Made by a program: the position numbers and the translations under genes | Assembly (NCBI GenBank): GCA_900547975.1 | Contig: URIX01000007.1 | Location: forward strand, 1-43,964 | From: an uncultured Eubacteriales bacterium | GTDB taxonomy: Bacteria > Bacillota > Clostridia > Christensenellales > CAG-917 | Reading direction: 5' to 3' | DNA: 43,964 nt | Part shown: piece by piece, positions 30,845-41,470 of the stretch | Numbering within the stretch: position 1 is the first letter of the stretch | How the letters are laid out: the number at the start of each line of letters is the position of its first letter | Notes under the pieces: generated by a model | The model's input: only the letters and a program-made list of their open reading frames with translations | Databases searched by the model: none | Told to the model about the DNA's origin: nothing

Positions 30845-33800
30845 TTATGCAAGCTTTTTAAGTTTGGATTTCTTCACCACAATCGTGACGACCGTCGCAA
30901 TCACAATGAGTGCAAACAAAACGCACGCGCCCACTATGACGTAAATCTTCCACGCTTCGAGTCCTTGCGGATTGACGTCCACGAACACGATTCCGTTGAT
31001 GTAGTCAGTCGTGTAAGTGAGTTTGCCGTCCTCGACCGTGTAGTCGGTGAGTCTTGTAAGTCCGCCGTTTGAGTTGACGTAATAGACTGCCATTCCGTCA
31101 AGATTCTTCACGCTTTGAGGCAATTCGACCGTTATCGTCGTGTTGCTTCCCGTGTACGTCACGAGTGATTCGTCGAGATAGAGGTTGACTCTGAGCACTG
31201 CCGCGACCCTTGCGTCTTCGACGCCCGCTTTTCTGCTCATAGCCGCAACGTATTGCTCGACCGCTTTGAGATAAGACATATCGCTTGCAAGAGCGTTTTC
31301 CGTCTTGATTTCCTTGACTTCGAGTCTGTTTGCGACGACTCCCTTACCGTCGTTGATGGTGATGGACGAGCCGCCTGCCGTGGCAAGATTCTTGGTCGTA
31401 AGTTCGAGAACGCCGGTGCTTGTGAGGAACACGTAGTTGTTTGCGTCGTAATCGCCGCTGATGACCACTGCGAACGAGTACTTGCCCGCGCTTGCGATAT
31501 TTTCAAGACCGACGAGTTTGGTGTCGCCCTTTTCGATTGCGATTTCGGGGTCGTTGCTTGCCGCGTTCATCTTGACGGTGTAGTCGATTGAATACTTCTT
31601 TCCTTCGGCGTATTCGCCCGTAAGTTTCAACACGGTTGAACCGTCAACATATTCTTCCGATTTTGCGAAGTTGCCTTGTTTGAGTTCCACTTCGACGATT
31701 GCTCTGAGCACTTGGAATTCCGCAATCGAGGTGGATTGCTTGTAGTTGCTTCCTATCGTGCCTGTGAGGAAGTTGTCGGTAAGTTTGACCGTCACTCTGT
31801 ACTTGCCTGCATCGACAATGTCATTCTGCGAAACGTCGACGTAGTTTTTGCCATCGAAAACTTGATAGTTTATCTCGTAGTCGTCGTCGGTGAGAGTGGT
31901 TGTTTTGCCGCCGGTGAGCATGTTGTACGAGATTCTGTCCGCACGGTTGTCGTCGTTGACGTATGCGTGAGCCTTGCCGTTGTAGTACTCGCTGACATTT
32001 CCCGCCCTGAGTCCTACTTCCGCCTTTTCTATCTTGATTTCCTTCTTGACGTCGCCGCTGTTCCACTCGATGTAGTAGCCGTTTGCGTCCTTGTCTTTGC
32101 GTGCTACAAACGAGCCGTCTGCGTTGATGTAACGTCTGACGTAAATCGTGCCGCTATACGGCGTTTCTTTGTAGTTGACGGGATAGAGTTCGTTGCCGTT
32201 GTCGTCTACAAAGATGACTTCGTCGGTTGAAAGTTCGCCTTGTACAACGTCGTGCAAGCGGTTGATGCCGTTGCCGTCATTGTCAATGGAATAGGTGTAG
32301 GTGAAACTGTTTTCGGTGTCGCTGCCCACGCTCACGCCCGTGAGTTTGGGAAGTACGATTTGAAGTGTTGCCGTTTCCGGTTTGACGGTTGCGCCTTGCT
32401 CGGACATATCGAACACCGTTCTCAACTTTCCGTCGACGTCCTTGTGCGAAACGCTGTTCTTGCCCGCCAAAATGATGTTGTAGTTCTTCACCACTTCGTT
32501 ATAGTCAACGCCGTCGGGTGCTACGAGATAGAACACATAGTACTCGTTTGCGCCGAGTTTGTCGGAAGTCTTGGACATTGCGGTCGCCGCCGTAACTTCG
32601 CCCGTTTCGGAATTGTACACGCCGAGTTGCGCGACGGGATAGTAGTTTACGTTGCCCTTCTTGAACAGCGTGAGTTGGGTTTGACCGGACACGATACCGT
32701 CTTTGCCGTTCTTGTCGAGATACAAGAATTCGACGTTGACAAGTAACTTGCCGTTCTTGTCGATAAATTGACCGTAGTTTGCGGTGTATCCGTTGGATAC
32801 GGTGACGACGTAGAGGTCTTTCTTTGCGACTTCGACCTTGCTCGTGCCGTTTTCAACGTCGCTGTAAACGGGGCTGAACTTGAAGTTCTTTGCGTTGCCT
32901 GCCGTGCTTAATCTGTACGACTTGGACACGCTGCCTGCGTCGGGCTTTGTGGAAGCAAACGAAACGTATGCTTGCGGAAGTGCCGAAATTCTGTCGTTTT
33001 CGGTGCCGCCCAAACGGATGTATTCGCCGATTGCACCTTCCGCCGCCTTGACAAATCTGCCGTTGTCAAGCGAATAAGTGTTGTTTGCAAACAACGTTGC
33101 GTCCGCGCTTTCCAGTCCGACTGCCGCAAGATAATCCGCAAGAGTCATATAGAATGCCGACTCTTTTGCGTACTCGTTGACAAGGTCGTATTCTTTGCCG
33201 TCGTTGCCGACGAACTTGTACGTCACGTTGCCCGTATGGTTGCCGGTGGCAATGCCGTAGTCTGCAACTTCGTCCGCAAGGTGCGCGTTGACGATTCTTT
33301 GCTTGATTCTGCCTTCGAGGTTGACCGTGCTGACGGTCTTGCCTTCGATTGTGTAGTTGTAAGCGTCTTTGCCCGTGATACCCGAAGCCGTGAACACGAC
33401 GTACTTGGCATTAGCGTATGCGCTGTCGAATTTTGCCGAAACGTCCGCAATCGTCACGTCGTCGCCGAGAATGACGTTTGCAACCGCACCTGCCGCGTAT
33501 TGATAGTCGTAATCCTTGCCCGCGCCGACTTCGTGCTGGCCTACGCCGAAGAATTTATCCGTGCCGTCATAGTACTTTTCAAACGCTTTTGAAGTCGAGT
33601 TTTTCTCGATACCGTTCGCTCTGATGTAAACGGATCTTTGAGTAATCTTGCCTTCGCCGTGCAAATAATTGATTTCGTCCGCAGTTTCGCCGAAGGATTT
33701 GATTCCGTTCGCCGCTTCATTGCCGACATAGTTCGCTTTGCCGTAAGTACTTTCAAGCATAAGTACGTCTGCGCCGTTATGCTTGTAGAAGCCGACGATG

Positions 33801-36800
33801 TGACCTGCGAATGCGGTTCTGTTTTCGTCGGTTGCCGCAACGTAGTACTTGGTCGTGTCGAGTGCGTACCAGTATTCGTCCGCTTCGATTCCCGCTGCGG
33901 GTGCGCCGTAGGAAACTATGCCGTCCGCAACGTATGCGAGTACGGTCTTGTCGGCGAGCAATTCTTTACTACTATATACTAATGTATAGTTAGTATATTT
34001 TTCCTTAATTGTCGTAAGGCGCAGATTGTATGCCGTGCCTTGCTTGTTGAGGACGTTGTATTGACCGTTTTCCTTAATCGGATTGCCTTCTCCGTCACGT
34101 TTGACGTTGACGAATCTGTCGTCGAAGTACGCGTTGTTTCTGGTTTGAATATTATAGTACTTCTCGTCCTCTGCAATCATATTGGTGAACGTATACTCGA
34201 TGTCGCTCTTGATTGCGGATTCGTCGCCGTTGTATTCTCTCTCGCCGAGATATGCGTTGACGAGCAACGGACGAGCCTTGATATTGCCCGTAATCGTGCC
34301 TTTGTATTGCAAAAGTTCGTAGTTTTCGATTGCTTCGAGTGCAGTTGCGAGTTCTTCGCCCGAAAGAGTGCCTTTCGCTTGAAGTTTTGCCGCCGAAAGC
34401 ACGATTGCGATGCTATCGCCCGCTTGCTTTCTTGCAAATGCGCCTGCCGCAACCACTTCGAGTAAATCGGCGTGTTGAGCAATCAATCTGCCGTCGGTGA
34501 TGTTGATGACGACATTGACGTCGGTCGTGCCGTCGTAAACCTTGTCGTTGACGACAAAGTCATTGACTTTGAGTTGAATTTGCTTTTTGCTCATATCGAG
34601 CGCGTCGATGATTTCGAATTCTGCGATTTCGCCGAACGTCAGGTTGACAAATTCATTGTATTTCTTGTCCGTGGCGCTGTAAACCGAACCTTCGAGTTTG
34701 TAATTCTTCAACGCTTTTTGTTTTTGTTCTTCCGTTCCGTTAAAGATGATTTCAAGACCGGTCACCATAACGTTGTGCTTGCCGTTTGCCTGCACGTTTG
34801 CGTCGGCTTTGCCTTCTTTGGAGAGCGTAAACGAAACTTTGCTAAGGTCGTACGAGAACAACGCAAGTTCGCTTGCGAGATTGTCCGCATACTGCATAAA
34901 CGTAAATACGCCTTTCCCGCTTGCGTCGGTCTTTGCCGTCCAGTCGGAAGAGTTCAATTCACTGCTTCCCGAATACACTCTTTGGTTAAACGTGACGTCG
35001 GGAACGAGTCTTGCTCTCGAGATAACGACGTTGATGTTTTTGTATGCGTTGTTGATGGAATCCGCATCGACCGCGTAGTTGTTGTCCAAAACTTTCGTTG
35101 CGTTTTTGTCGACGGTCACTCTGTACGTACCCGCATCCCTGCCTGCCGACAAACCTTTGAGTTGCAAACCAACGGTTTGTGCGGTATCGCCCTCTGCAAG
35201 CGCGCCTTGTGCAAACGAGTAGGTCATATCTACGTTGTCGGTTGCGTTGTAGTCACGATCGACTGCGTCGAGAGAGTCGAAACTGTTTCTGTCGATAATG
35301 CGTTTTGTGATTTGCGACTTGACATTTTTGATTGTAATCTTGATTCCGCTCTTGCCGTTGTAAGACGCGTTCTTGACGATTACTACGTCGTCTTCCTTAT
35401 ATTCGTCTTCTTGGTTGACCTCATAATCTTGCATACCGACGTAGAATATCGTGACGGTCACCGTATAATTGTCGCCTACGTTTACGCCGCCAAACGCACT
35501 GCTTTCTTCCTCAATCAAGAATTTTTCTGCCGAATTGAGCATGTCTGTCGTATTGCCCGAAGCGATGGAAACGTTGCTTATCGTGAGGTTTGTGGTGTTG
35601 TCGTATTGCTTGGAGATGGTCACGTCGCTCTTTAGGAGTGCGATTTTGCCTGCCAAGATGCGGATGACTTCACCGACGTTTTCGTTGTAGATATAGAATA
35701 TCTTGACAACCGTATTTGCGTCGATGTCAGCGGTAACTTCGTCTTGATTGCCGTTTAGGACGGTATCCTTGCCGCCGTTGACGATTTGACCGAGTTTGTA
35801 GTTGTGCGCTTTGTCTCCCGTGAGCGAGAGATTGGTGAACGTAATAGGTGACGATCCGACTTCTTTTCCGGCATACGAAGCGGTTGCAGAGAGATTCACT
35901 TCGTCGGTTGTAAGCACTTTGAGGTAAGTCAAGTCGTACATCGTGACGTTTTTGCTTGCGTACGGAACGTCCGCATTGCCGTCTTGCGTCTTGCTCAAAC
36001 CTACGAAATACTTGGTGTTGAGGTCAATCGTCTTTTGCTCGATTGAGAATCTTGCGCTCGGATCGAGAGACGCCTCAACCGAGAAGTTTGCGTTGTCGCT
36101 GTAAAATTCCGTGCCGACGGCAAAACTATAATATCTGCCGTCCGTGCCGTAAATGACGTTGCTCGAGTCGGTTGCGTCGTCGTATCTGTTTGCAAAACTG
36201 AGTCTTTGACCTGCATTGTCGAAAACCGCTCTGACGTACGCGCCCTTAATTGCGGCGAGAATGTCGGCGTATGCAAAGCCTGCATAGTTGCCGTCCGTGC
36301 CGATTGTTTGACCGCCTACGGATGCGATTGCAAATCTAATGCCGTAAACGTCGTCCTTGTCGCCGTAAACTTTGCTCATCGTCGAAGCCGTCGGATTGAC
36401 CACGACTTTTGCGGGATTGATTGTGACGGAAACAGGTTCAACGAACACCGCGTCGGAAAGTTCCGTTTCTCCGTTGTAGAGTTTTACTCCCGTAAAGTTG
36501 ACGATGTATCTGCCTGCATCGAGCAAGGTGTCTTTTGCAATGCTCGTCGTCCAAACGACAGAATCGAACGCGGGAACGTTACCCTCGACGTCAAACTTGT
36601 TCTTGTCGTATTTAATCGAATTTTCGTTCCAACGATAACCGAAGGTAAACTCGAATTTCACGCCGTCTTTGACTCTGATGACAACTGCGTTTTGTACTGT
36701 GATATAGATGATGTAATCGGTGCCCGCGACGGTGTCGAGTTCGATTTTGACGTTGCCGTCGTCGAGATTGCCGTCTGTGATTATCGAGTACTTGTAAGTT

Positions 36801-39800
36801 GCGGAATATCCGCTTTGTGCGGTGCTGTCGAGAAGCGCGCCGAGTTTGATTTTCAAACCGTTTTCAAACAACGCTTCGATGTTGCTTGCAACCGCCATAT
36901 CGCTTGCCGAAATCTTATAGGTCGGGAAAATCGTTGCGAGCAGTGCGTCATCGACCGGCGTGCCGTACTTAAACACGCTAGATTGACCGCTGACGTCGAG
37001 TTTGACGATACGTTTCTCGATTTCGAAGAACCATTTTGAAGTTTGAACGAGAACGGTGTAGTTCTTGTTGACGTCAAAGAGGTTTGCGTCCGCTTCGAAT
37101 GCGTACACACCCACATCGTTGCCTGATTTACGATTGATTCTGCCGTCCGCAAAGTAGATTGCGTATCCGTCCGCCGTCGTTTCCGAGTCTTTTCTGTAAC
37201 CCTCGAAGATTTCGTCGAGAATATCGTTTTCTGTAGCGTAAAGTCCCGCAAATTGAGAGAGTGCTACGCCGAATCTGAATTCGGGATCGGAATTGCCATA
37301 CATCTTGCTTGCTTTCCACGCGTCCACGGTTACACTGCGTCTTGAAACACTGTATTCGCCGCTTACGAACGTGACGTCGTAGTTTTTGACGGTGGAAACG
37401 GAATTGCCTTGCGCATCTTGCGAGGTGTACTTGACGTTATTGAGAATCTGATATGCGCCGACGTCGTAGATGCCGTACGAGTTGAGGTTGCCGCTGATGT
37501 AGAGGTCTACGGAAATACCCTCGCCGCTCATCTTTTCTTTGGCGATGCCTTCAACATTATAATCGAATTCGGACGGGACTTTGTCGCCGTATGTAGCCGA
37601 CACGACTGTTGCGGTGATGACGACTTTGCCTCGCACGATACTGTACTCTTTCGTTTCAAAGACTTGTTTGCCCGCCTCGTCCATTGCGAAATCGTCGGTG
37701 ACGAAACTCTCGTCCTCTTTGGGGATGTAGATTCTCACCATATAATCGCCGACTGTGGTGGGCGTTTCGACGACATTTTCACCCTCAACGAAGTCGTATT
37801 TAAATGAGTTTTTGGACGGTTCGTAACCGAAACTCATCCACTTGGCGACGTCGGTGGGCTCTGCCGTATACGCGACTTTGGTGTTGGTAAGGCTGTAAGT
37901 GACTGTCTTTCTTGCCGACAATTCGAATGCGTGAGACGCCCTATTGCTGTCGTTGAGCAAGTCGGAAAGATTTGCCGCGTCGTCGAACGTGAGCGTTATA
38001 GAAGACGCACCATCGCTGCCGAATGTATCGAAAGAAATGAGGTTGCCGTTTGCGTTTGCGCTCGGCTTTGTCCAGCCGCGATTGTTGCCGTAGTTTTCAA
38101 GCAACAAGTTGCCGTTCTGCACAAACTTGAACGGGACGTAACTGTTTGCAAGCGATATGTTGAATTTAATCTTTTCGCCTCTCTTAATCGTTGAAATCGG
38201 CGTATCTTCCTCGTCCGTAACGGAAATGCTTGCAAAACCGCTTTCGAGTTTCGCATTGCTCTTTACGGATGCGGAAACTGTGTACGAAGTCGTATCGACT
38301 AACACATAGAGTTTGTTGACCGCCGACAAGTTGCCCGCTTGGTCTTCCGCCCAGATATGGATAACTCTCATACCTGCGTTTTGCGCCGCCAAAAGGTCGG
38401 CTGTGAAATCGGTTGAGCCGCCGCTGTCGAGTTCCTCGCCGTTTTTGACTATGTATCTCAAAAATCCGAATTGAGTTTTGGGGTCGGTTGCGGTTCTGTA
38501 ATTATTTGCGATATCCAAATCCCTGATTGCGTCCAACTCATCGGAATTCTTCACAACGCTGATACCGTAGTGAATTTTGAGCCCCTTTGCATATTCCGTT
38601 GACAAAATCGCGTCGGAAAAGCCGAGCAACGCCTCGAGCGTAAACGAGGACGTATACCACGTTCTCGATTGCGGAATTTCGTATCCGTTCGTGCCGAAGT
38701 CGCCGATGAAGCCTTCTTCGTCGCTAAATCCCGGCATTATGGGGGCTTCGACGTCGATAAGCACTTTTACGCCGCCGCTCCAGTTGACATCGACATATTC
38801 TATGCTATTGTCGTCGCTGTCAATTGCATTGAGGCTTGCGTATTGACCTTCGAAAGCGGAAAATTCCGATACCCACTCATAGAAGAATTGACCCGTTTGG
38901 GGTTTTGGTATGCTGAACGTAAACGTACTCTTGCCGTCCACTTGTCCATATGTGACCGTTATATTCTGACCGTTGATATTGACTGTATGCGTATTGTTTT
39001 CGACTGACGAAGTCGCCTTTGCGGTCATGTATCGCAAAAGCGTGGGCGAATAGGTTTCGCCTGCGTATTCGCCCGCGCCGTTGATGACGAACGCGTGCAT
39101 CGTGCCGCTTGAATCCTCGAATCTAAACGTGAATCCAGAAAAACCGCCCGCCGTAACCGTGAATTTGAGTGTTACGTTGCCGGTTGCCCATTTGCCGTTT
39201 TGACTTGCTTCTATGGTCTCGGGCGTGCCGTCTTTATCATACTTGAAATCGAGCGTATATTCGGGCTTGTCATAGTCAACCTTCATAAAGAAAGACTTTT
39301 CGCCGCCCTTGTTGCCCGCAAGGTCGAACATATAGAACGTAAATCTGTAATATCCGTGACCCTTTGCGGCGTCCATATCCGACGGATTGCCTTGATACGT
39401 CTTGCCGTCAACGGTCAAAGCCGCCCCTCTTACAAAGTCATAGGTGAACGACGTGAGTTCGCCCGCCGCAATAGGCAATATGCCTGCCGACTTGACGTCC
39501 GCATAAGTTGCGAATTCTCTTTTATTTTTGAGTGCGGAAATGCTGTCCGCTTTGTCAACGGTGTAGAACCAAATGTACGGCGAATAACCTGCATCCGCCT
39601 CGTCTTCTTTAATCTCGAAGTTTGCGTCCGTCGTAATCGTGTTTTGACGGAACCAATTTAGCGCGGAAACGGTCAAGCCGTCTGTGCCTACATAATTTTC
39701 AAGGAAGATATTCGTGCCCGAGTTGTTGGAATCGCTCGGCGCAGTGGTGTCGATACCCGAAACGGTAAGCGTGGTTGTGACCGCTTTATTGCCATTGTCC

Positions 39801-41188
39801 GTGACAACGGTTTCCAAAGTGCAGTTTGTTGTGAAATAAACTGAAACGACCACTCTCGCGCTATTGGTCTTTTTTACGATTGCGTAACCGACGGATACGG
39901 AAGTTGTAGTTTCGTCAACTGTTTTCGAGATAAAAATCTCTTTTGCGGTGTTAATGTCGGACGCATTGGAAATCGTGAACACCGTGTTGCCGATTTTGAC
40001 CGTCGCGATGCCCGACACACGAGAATCGACGCCGCTCATATCGTTCCACGTCAAATTGCCGTCAGAAGAAATATTCACGCTTTTATCGCCGATGCCTATA
40101 AATTTGAGTGCGTCGCTTCCGTAAGCGGCAGCCGCCGTTTCGAGCGAATCGTATTCGGTATAGTTGAACGTATCGACAAACTCGGTTTGTACATACTTAT
40201 AATACGTCACACTGCTTTTCCCGGGAATATTGCCCAAAGTGTCATTCAATGCTTTGTTTGTATAAGATGCCAACGTACCCGAACCGTGTTGCACCGAGTC
40301 AAATTTAAGTCTGTTTTTGATGGAGTCATAATAAACAGGAAATTTCGCCTGATTGCTTGCGTCGTTAGCGTTTACAATGTACGGCGCACAAGTGTTTATG
40401 CCATCCGTCGACGCAACGCCGTCGTATCTCGACGTAACGATAGGCGCAGCACCGTCTTTTGCGTCGTGGATAATCTCAATCTTAATAGAGTTAAAGACTA
40501 TTTCTTGACGAATTGCAGTACCCAAGCCTGCAGCTTCTTGTGTTATGTATGTTTCAAATGCCACATATGGTTTACTTTTTGTGAGGGTGACGGTATTGCT
40601 GTATGAGTCACGAGGCTCAGTTGTTGATGCTTTTTCAGGGTTAGCAATGGCAAGCGAACCGGATTTTCTGTTACTACCACCATCATTATAATTAACAGTC
40701 GCATCAATAGTAACCTTAACCGTGCACAAATCGCATATTCTTTTTACAAACGAACCGACATCAAAAATAGCACGAGATCTTATTGAGATTTTTTTTGTGG
40801 CCTTACCATCCGCTTCAATAACATATTTATTGTTTGATGGCGCAACCGTAACATTAACGCCAGTAGATTCAGGCTTGTAAAGACTGACACTGCCGGTTTC
40901 CTCATCTGCACTCAAGCTGATATTTGTCAAACTTCTTTCGAAAACCCAGTTATTCGTTGAAGGGGAATAAGAAAAAGACGCTGCGGTAATTCCCAAATCA
41001 TACGGAACACATCCACCAGTATCTACGGTGTAATTCGCCGCATAAGCGGTATCGCTTTTACCGTTGTCAGCAATAGTATCGTTGTCGGGCGCAACAAGCG
41101 CGACGGCAAATACCATTGTGAAGCAAAGCGCAAGCACAACGAGTCTTGCGAGCGAGAGTAATTGTCTTGATTTGTTGCCATTTCTCAT
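30845..41188 (-). CDS. Giant surface protein with Ig-like and MBG/YDG modules
   Basis: A protein of 3,447 residues, by far the largest in the window. A signal peptide (hydrophobic ~14-33, AYAA near 50) is followed by ~1,100 residues with Ig-like modules (for example VDYDKPEYTLDFKYDKDG and ADLLAAQNAGMRVIHIWAEDQAGN). Then at least ten MBG- and YDG-type units cover about 1190-3150, marked by ATYGDKVPSEFDY, KMYGNSDPEF, KVYGDKDDVYG, KVYDGTTDVN and YYDGTDKF. The end is a membrane helix (~3413-3437) with a KKSKLKKLA tail; there is no LPXTG motif. Such modules build stalks of adhesins. The start has AGGTGG seven bases upstream and a strong promoter. It is monocistronic, its 3' end abuts R2. Ligand and role are unknown; adhesion is inferred from architecture. 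Confidence 0.85.
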   Translation of the reverse strand: MRNGNKSRQLLSLARLVVLALCFTMVFAVALVAPDNDTIADNGKSDTAYAANYTVDTGGCVPYDLGITAASFSYSPSTNNWVFERSLTNISLSADEETGSVSLYKPESTGVNVTVAPSNNKYVIEADGKATKKISIRSRAIFDVGSFVKRICDLCTVKVTIDATVNYNDGGSNRKSGSLAIANPEKASTTEPRDSYSNTVTLTKSKPYVAFETYITQEAAGLGTAIRQEIVFNSIKIEIIHDAKDGAAPIVTSRYDGVASTDGINTCAPYIVNANDASNQAKFPVYYDSIKNRLKFDSVQHGSGTLASYTNKALNDTLGNIPGKSSVTYYKYVQTEFVDTFNYTEYDSLETAAAAYGSDALKFIGIGDKSVNISSDGNLTWNDMSGVDSRVSGIATVKIGNTVFTISNASDINTAKEIFISKTVDETTTSVSVGYAIVKKTNSARVVVSVYFTTNCTLETVVTDNGNKAVTTTLTVSGIDTTAPSDSNNSGTNIFLENYVGTDGLTVSALNWFRQNTITTDANFEIKEDEADAGYSPYIWFYTVDKADSISALKNKREFATYADVKSAGILPIAAGELTSFTYDFVRGAALTVDGKTYQGNPSDMDAAKGHGYYRFTFYMFDLAGNKGGEKSFFMKVDYDKPEYTLDFKYDKDGTPETIEASQNGKWATGNVTLKFTVTAGGFSGFTFRFEDSSGTMHAFVINGAGEYAGETYSPTLLRYMTAKATSSVENNTHTVNINGQNITVTYGQVDGKSTFTFSIPKPQTGQFFYEWVSEFSAFEGQYASLNAIDSDDNSIEYVDVNWSGGVKVLIDVEAPIMPGFSDEEGFIGDFGTNGYEIPQSRTWYTSSFTLEALLGFSDAILSTEYAKGLKIHYGISVVKNSDELDAIRDLDIANNYRTATDPKTQFGFLRYIVKNGEELDSGGSTDFTADLLAAQNAGMRVIHIWAEDQAGNLSAVNKLYVLVDTTSYTVSASVKSNAKLESGFASISVTDEEDTPISTIKRGEKIKFNISLANSYVPFKFVQNGNLLLENYGNNRGWTKPSANANGNLISFDTFGSDGASSITLTFDDAANLSDLLNDSNRASHAFELSARKTVTYSLTNTKVAYTAEPTDVAKWMSFGYEPSKNSFKYDFVEGENVVETPTTVGDYMVRIYIPKEDESFVTDDFAMDEAGKQVFETKEYSIVRGKVVITATVVSATYGDKVPSEFDYNVEGIAKEKMSGEGISVDLYISGNLNSYGIYDVGAYQILNNVKYTSQDAQGNSVSTVKNYDVTFVSGEYSVSRRSVTVDAWKASKMYGNSDPEFRFGVALSQFAGLYATENDILDEIFEGYRKDSETTADGYAIYFADGRINRKSGNDVGVYAFEADANLFDVNKNYTVLVQTSKWFFEIEKRIVKLDVSGQSSVFKYGTPVDDALLATIFPTYKISASDMAVASNIEALFENGLKIKLGALLDSTAQSGYSATYKYSIITDGNLDDGNVKIELDTVAGTDYIIYITVQNAVVIRVKDGVKFEFTFGYRWNENSIKYDKNKFDVEGNVPAFDSVVWTTSIAKDTLLDAGRYIVNFTGVKLYNGETELSDAVFVEPVSVTINPAKVVVNPTASTMSKVYGDKDDVYGIRFAIASVGGQTIGTDGNYAGFAYADILAAIKGAYVRAVFDNAGQRLSFANRYDDATDSSNVIYGTDGRYYSFAVGTEFYSDNANFSVEASLDPSARFSIEQKTIDLNTKYFVGLSKTQDGNADVPYASKNVTMYDLTYLKVLTTDEVNLSATASYAGKEVGSSPITFTNLSLTGDKAHNYKLGQIVNGGKDTVLNGNQDEVTADIDANTVVKIFYIYNENVGEVIRILAGKIALLKSDVTISKQYDNTTNLTISNVSIASGNTTDMLNSAEKFLIEEESSAFGGVNVGDNYTVTVTIFYVGMQDYEVNQEDEYKEDDVVIVKNASYNGKSGIKITIKNVKSQITKRIIDRNSFDSLDAVDRDYNATDNVDMTYSFAQGALAEGDTAQTVGLQLKGLSAGRDAGTYRVTVDKNATKVLDNNYAVDADSINNAYKNINVVISRARLVPDVTFNQRVYSGSSELNSSDWTAKTDASGKGVFTFMQYADNLASELALFSYDLSKVSFTLSKEGKADANVQANGKHNVMVTGLEIIFNGTEEQKQKALKNYKLEGSVYSATDKKYNEFVNLTFGEIAEFEIIDALDMSKKQIQLKVNDFVVNDKVYDGTTDVNVVINITDGRLIAQHADLLEVVAAGAFARKQAGDSIAIVLSAAKLQAKGTLSGEELATALEAIENYELLQYKGTITGNIKARPLLVNAYLGEREYNGDESAIKSDIEYTFTNMIAEDEKYYNIQTRNNAYFDDRFVNVKRDGEGNPIKENGQYNVLNKQGTAYNLRLTTIKEKYTNYTLVYSSKELLADKTVLAYVADGIVSYGAPAAGIEADEYWYALDTTKYYVAATDENRTAFAGHIVGFYKHNGADVLMLESTYGKANYVGNEAANGIKSFGETADEINYLHGEGKITQRSVYIRANGIEKNSTSKAFEKYYDGTDKFFGVGQHEVGAGKDYDYQYAAGAVANVILGDDVTIADVSAKFDSAYANAKYVVFTASGITGKDAYNYTIEGKTVSTVNLEGRIKQRIVNAHLADEVADYGIATGNHTGNVTYKFVGNDGKEYDLVNEYAKESAFYMTLADYLAAVGLESADATLFANNTYSLDNGRFVKAAEGAIGEYIRLGGTENDRISALPQAYVSFASTKPDAGSVSKSYRLSTAGNAKNFKFSPVYSDVENGTSKVEVAKKDLYVVTVSNGYTANYGQFIDKNGKLLVNVEFLYLDKNGKDGIVSGQTQLTLFKKGNVNYYPVAQLGVYNSETGEVTAATAMSKTSDKLGANEYYVFYLVAPDGVDYNEVVKNYNIILAGKNSVSHKDVDGKLRTVFDMSEQGATVKPETATLQIVLPKLTGVSVGSDTENSFTYTYSIDNDGNGINRLHDVVQGELSTDEVIFVDDNGNELYPVNYKETPYSGTIYVRRYINADGSFVARKDKDANGYYIEWNSGDVKKEIKIEKAEVGLRAGNVSEYYNGKAHAYVNDDNRADRISYNMLTGGKTTTLTDDDYEINYQVFDGKNYVDVSQNDIVDAGKYRVTVKLTDNFLTGTIGSNYKQSTSIAEFQVLRAIVEVELKQGNFAKSEEYVDGSTVLKLTGEYAEGKKYSIDYTVKMNAASNDPEIAIEKGDTKLVGLENIASAGKYSFAVVISGDYDANNYVFLTSTGVLELTTKNLATAGGSSITINDGKGVVANRLEVKEIKTENALASDMSYLKAVEQYVAAMSRKAGVEDARVAAVLRVNLYLDESLVTYTGSNTTITVELPQSVKNLDGMAVYYVNSNGGLTRLTDYTVEDGKLTYTTDYINGIVFVDVNPQGLEAWKIYVIVGACVLFALIVIATVVTIVVKKSKLKKLA

Positions 41189-41268
41189 AATATCCACCTC
41201 GGGTGTTGGTGTGTGCACGTACGCGCTCTCATCGCGCGCATATGTGCGCAAATTTTTATACATCTACA

Positions 41269-41297
41269 ATATTACACGAAACTCAAATTATTGTCAA
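41269..41297 (-). promoter_or_regulatory. Promoter of the giant surface-protein gene
   Basis: On the minus strand TTGACA (41292-41297) and TAATAT (41269-41274) are exactly 17 bp apart. The leader of ~75 bases contains a GC-rich inverted sequence (GCGCGC gatgaga GCGCGT) before the ribosome-binding site. Confidence 0.85.
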
Positions 41298-41343
41298 TAG
41301 TCAAATTTATCATATAGAATTCCTTAATTTTACATCGTCGTTT

Positions 41344-41444
41344 GTCATTCCGAGAAGCAACATCGTTGCGAAGTAGGAATCAAGGCGACAGCCGCATTTT
41401 CGCTCCGCCGGATTCCCACGGTCACTTCGTTCCCTCGGAATGAC
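41344..41444. repeat. MITE-like inverted repeat (GTCATTCCGAG ends)
   Basis: A 101-bp element whose ends are inverted copies: GTCATTCCGAG at 41344 and CTCGGAATGAC ending at 41444. Inside, TAGGAATC and GGATTCCCAC extend the pairing. It carries no gene. Elements with such ends are widespread in gut bacteria and are usually taken as miniature mobile or extragenic palindromic elements; no target-site duplication is obvious here. Confidence 0.6.
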
Positions 41445-41470
41445 ATATGGTAGATTCAATTTTTCCGCAT

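Noticed and set aside
30845..30990. A sortase (LPXTG-like) anchor in the giant protein
   Set aside because: The C-terminus reads NPQGLEAWKIYVIVG and so on; no LPXTG-type motif precedes the membrane helix.
41189..41263. A 25-residue N-terminal extension of the giant protein
   Set aside because: The ATG at 41188 has AGGTGG at the right distance and begins a normal signal peptide; the extension lies in the leader.
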